A stretch of 64,000 nt of DNA from Thermoascus crustaceus (lineage: Eukaryota; Ascomycota; Eurotiomycetes; Eurotiales; Thermoascaceae), in NCBI GenBank assembly GCA_001599835.1, contig BCIC01000001.1, positions 1,696,761-1,760,760 of the forward strand, read 5' to 3'. This document shows, one piece after another, positions 62,290 through 64,000 of this stretch. The notes below the pieces were generated by a model, which did no database searches, was not told the DNA's origin, and saw only the letters and a list, made by a program, of their open reading frames with translations. Within the stretch, counting starts at the first letter, position 1; every line of letters starts with the position of its first letter. Both the position numbers and the translations under genes were made by a program.

Positions 62290-63717
62290 ATGTCCGGCAA
62301 TGGCGCTGGGGCGCAACCCCACATCCCAGCATGGAAAAAGCTGGGTCTCAAGCTGAAGTACGCGAAAGATGACCCCGACGAGGACGCGACCACTCCAGAA
62401 ACGAGAGATGAGCCACCACAGCAGCCGCAGAAAAGCAATGGGAAAAGGACAAAAAGTGAATCGTCCGAAGAGGGTGAAAAAGACACCAGCAGCAAGAAGC
62501 GACGGCTAGACGACGGCAACGAATCGAACACTGCTCGGCTTTCTACACCTACCCCGAAACAAGAGACTGAGACACCGCGGAAGAAAAGCGTTTCGTTCAC
62601 ACCAGACACGAAGCAGAAGGATGGCGATAGCAACAAGGAACTCATAAAGGCGCAGGAGTCCAAGTCTCAGGGCGGAGACGGAGCGTCCACGGAAGAGCCA
62701 AAATCCGAAACGGGAGAAGGCAAAAAGAAGAAGAAGAAACAAAAGCGGAAGGGTGAGAATGCGAAGCAGGACGCCCCCCAATCTCAGGCAACAACGACGC
62801 ATATCCACGAAACTCCCGTCCTCTCCTATCTCAGCCGTTATTACAACGACCGGTCATCATGGAAGTTCCAGAAGAACCGCGAGACGCATCTCTTGAAGCA
62901 CCTCCTCTCACTCGAGCATATACCTGCGCAATACAATGCCGCGTTGCTCGCTTATCTGAAGGGCCTCAAGAGCGAGGGAGCAAAGCAGAGAGTTCGGGAA
63001 GCTGCAGGGGAGGCGATCAAGGCTGATGAGGAAGAAAATAAAACTGAGGACAAACCAGGGGAGGCGGAACAAGAGATGGAGAATTCGATTTCAGAGAAAA
63101 AGGCGTACAATGACGCGGTTGAAGCTTTTAAGACCAAACTGTCAAAGGAGGACCTCGACACCGAATTGCCTGATGGAATGGATGCGAACTCGCAGAAGAG
63201 GCTCGAAGAGAGGAGACGGGCCGAACTTGTCCTGTATGCGATCAACGGCAAGGTTGAACCATCATCGTCTGCTAAAGAGAAGAAACCATCGAAGCCGGAG
63301 AAAACGAATGGGCAAAAGGCACAAACTGACGCGCCAAATAAAAAGAAGAGGAAGAACAGGACAGCTTTTGTTGAGATCTCTAGCAGCAGCGAGAGCGACA
63401 GCTCGAGTTCTAGTGAATCCGAGTCAGATTCGGAGAAAACAAAGGGCCCTCAAACGAATGGACACAAGGCTGCGGTTGATGCACCAATTAAGAAGAGGAA
63501 GAACAGGACGGCATTCGTGGAGATATCGAGTAGCAGCGAGAGCGAAAGTTCGAGCGAATCTGAGTCTGACTCCGATAGCGACAGCGACAGCGATTCCGAC
63601 TCCGCAAGATCGTCGAGTCCCTCGTCCTCTTCATCTGCATCATCTGATTCCGATTCCGACTCAGACTCTACGTCATCTTCCGGTTCGGATTCAGATAGTG
63701 ATTCAGACTCAGACTGA
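62290..63717 (+). CDS. WKF-domain nucleolar-type protein (C7orf50-like)
   Basis: Intron-free gene for a 475-residue protein with a WKF domain (Pfam DUF2373), the family of human C7orf50, which is linked to ribosome biogenesis. The domain lies at about residues 180-235 (SYLSRYYNDRSSWKFQKNRE, then HLLKHLLSLEHIPAQYNAAL, then LAYLKGLKSEGAK). The N-terminal 175 residues are charged and disordered, with a Lys-rich patch (GKKKKKKQKRKG) that is a likely nuclear or nucleolar signal. The C-terminal 140 residues hold two copies of a unit containing KKRKNRTAFVEISSSSES and end in long Ser-Asp runs, like Srp40/Nopp140 tails and probable casein kinase 2 targets. The start ATG is at 62290 (MSGNGAGAQPHIPAWKKLGL). 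Function in rRNA processing is inferred. Confidence 0.88.
   Translation: MSGNGAGAQPHIPAWKKLGLKLKYAKDDPDEDATTPETRDEPPQQPQKSNGKRTKSESSEEGEKDTSSKKRRLDDGNESNTARLSTPTPKQETETPRKKSVSFTPDTKQKDGDSNKELIKAQESKSQGGDGASTEEPKSETGEGKKKKKKQKRKGENAKQDAPQSQATTTHIHETPVLSYLSRYYNDRSSWKFQKNRETHLLKHLLSLEHIPAQYNAALLAYLKGLKSEGAKQRVREAAGEAIKADEEENKTEDKPGEAEQEMENSISEKKAYNDAVEAFKTKLSKEDLDTELPDGMDANSQKRLEERRRAELVLYAINGKVEPSSSAKEKKPSKPEKTNGQKAQTDAPNKKKRKNRTAFVEISSSSESDSSSSSESESDSEKTKGPQTNGHKAAVDAPIKKRKNRTAFVEISSSSESESSSESESDSDSDSDSDSDSARSSSPSSSSSASSDSDSDSDSTSSSGSDSDSDSDSD
63298..63575 (+). repeat. Tandem duplication inside the WKF-protein gene
   Basis: Two adjacent in-frame units of about 45 codons (63298-63432 and 63433-63575). 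Each has the order EKT, NGxKAxxDAP, KKRKNRTAFVEISSSSES and a Ser/Glu/Asp tail, with synonymous and a few amino-acid differences. Confidence 0.8.
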
Positions 63718-64000
63718 TTTGGATGAAAATTTGACATTGTTCTGATTATTGCGGCGGCGACGACGCCTTCTCGCTGTCATAGCTGTTTCCAACATGTCTT
63801 CCAAACGATGGATATACCCAGAAGTGTCATATCGGATTACGGTCGCATGTATCGGTAGAAAATGAAGCGCCGTTCTCAAATGGATATTTTGTATATCGAT
63901 TCTGCCATCTATACAACTACGTTTGGTGATATGTATGTCCAGGCGAATCTTGATCGAAAGCTCTCTTGATTAAATAATATCATCTCAGAGAACGCCATTC
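63718..64000. other. 3' region of the WKF-protein gene
   Basis: Nothing beyond a likely 3' untranslated region is visible up to the window edge. Confidence 0.5.

Overview
The window reads as a nuclear contig of a filamentous ascomycete, most like the Eurotiales (Aspergillus/Penicillium type). The evidence is short GT-AG introns of about 45-110 nt, pyrimidine-rich leaders, and a typical gene set: a class V chitinase, an Ace2-type zinc-finger factor, a CP2/grainyhead factor, a secreted RNase T2, a GT31-like glycosyltransferase, and a ubiquitin-S27a fusion. All coordinates below come from reading frames and splice sites read by eye. The placement is inference from gene content, not from a database search.

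Layout. 0.6-3.3 kb: a metallopeptidase with a jacalin-like tail (+). 3.3-10.4 kb: a gene-poor stretch holding a broken P-loop NTPase gene (7.0-8.1 kb, -). 10.4-13.0 kb: a CP2/grainyhead transcription factor (-). 13.0-24.5 kb: an 11.5 kb stretch, about 10.7 kb of it past the CP2 leader, in which I find no convincing gene. 24.5-26.0 kb: a GT31-like glycosyltransferase with a PAN/Apple tail (-). 27.2-28.2 kb: a type I membrane protein with disturbed frames (+). 29.8-30.7 kb: a GPI-type wall protein (+). 31.6-37.4 kb: VPS41 (-) and an RMND1/Mrx10-like mitochondrial protein (+), divergent from a 346 bp spacer. 37.6 kb: a degenerate tRNA-Glu-like sequence. 38.0-39.7 kb: RNase T2 (+). 40.8-43.2 kb: the Ace2-type factor (-). 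44.4-45.0 kb: ubiquitin-S27a (+), with a probable leader intron. 45.3-47.2 kb: a chitinase with an N-terminal anchor and a 12-nt-repeat linker (-). 50.0-50.6 kb: a small secreted cysteine-rich protein (+). 51.2-55.4 kb: two P450 pseudogenes, head to head. 57.8-58.5 kb: an uncharacterised small protein (-). 59.8-60.9 kb: proteasome subunit alpha1 (-). 62.3-63.7 kb: a WKF-domain protein (+).

The window mixes two kinds of chromatin content. The blocks at 31-47 kb and 58-64 kb carry conserved, mostly single-copy housekeeping genes (vacuolar fusion, proteasome, ribosome, mitochondrial translation, rRNA processing). The blocks at 3-10, 13-24 and 47-57 kb are gene-poor accessory sequence where dead genes (NTPase, two P450s, a tRNA relic) and a lineage-specific-looking secreted protein sit. 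A functional theme across the live genes is the cell surface: glycosyltransferase, type I membrane protein, GPI protein, chitinase, and an Ace2-type factor whose yeast relatives control cell-separation and chitinase genes.

The best candidates for something undescribed are the small cysteine-rich secreted protein (50.0-50.6 kb), the anchored chitinase with the quartet-repeat stalk, and the decayed NTPase and P450 loci, whose family history could be read from intact relatives. I found no CRISPR, phage, rRNA or recognisable intact transposon.
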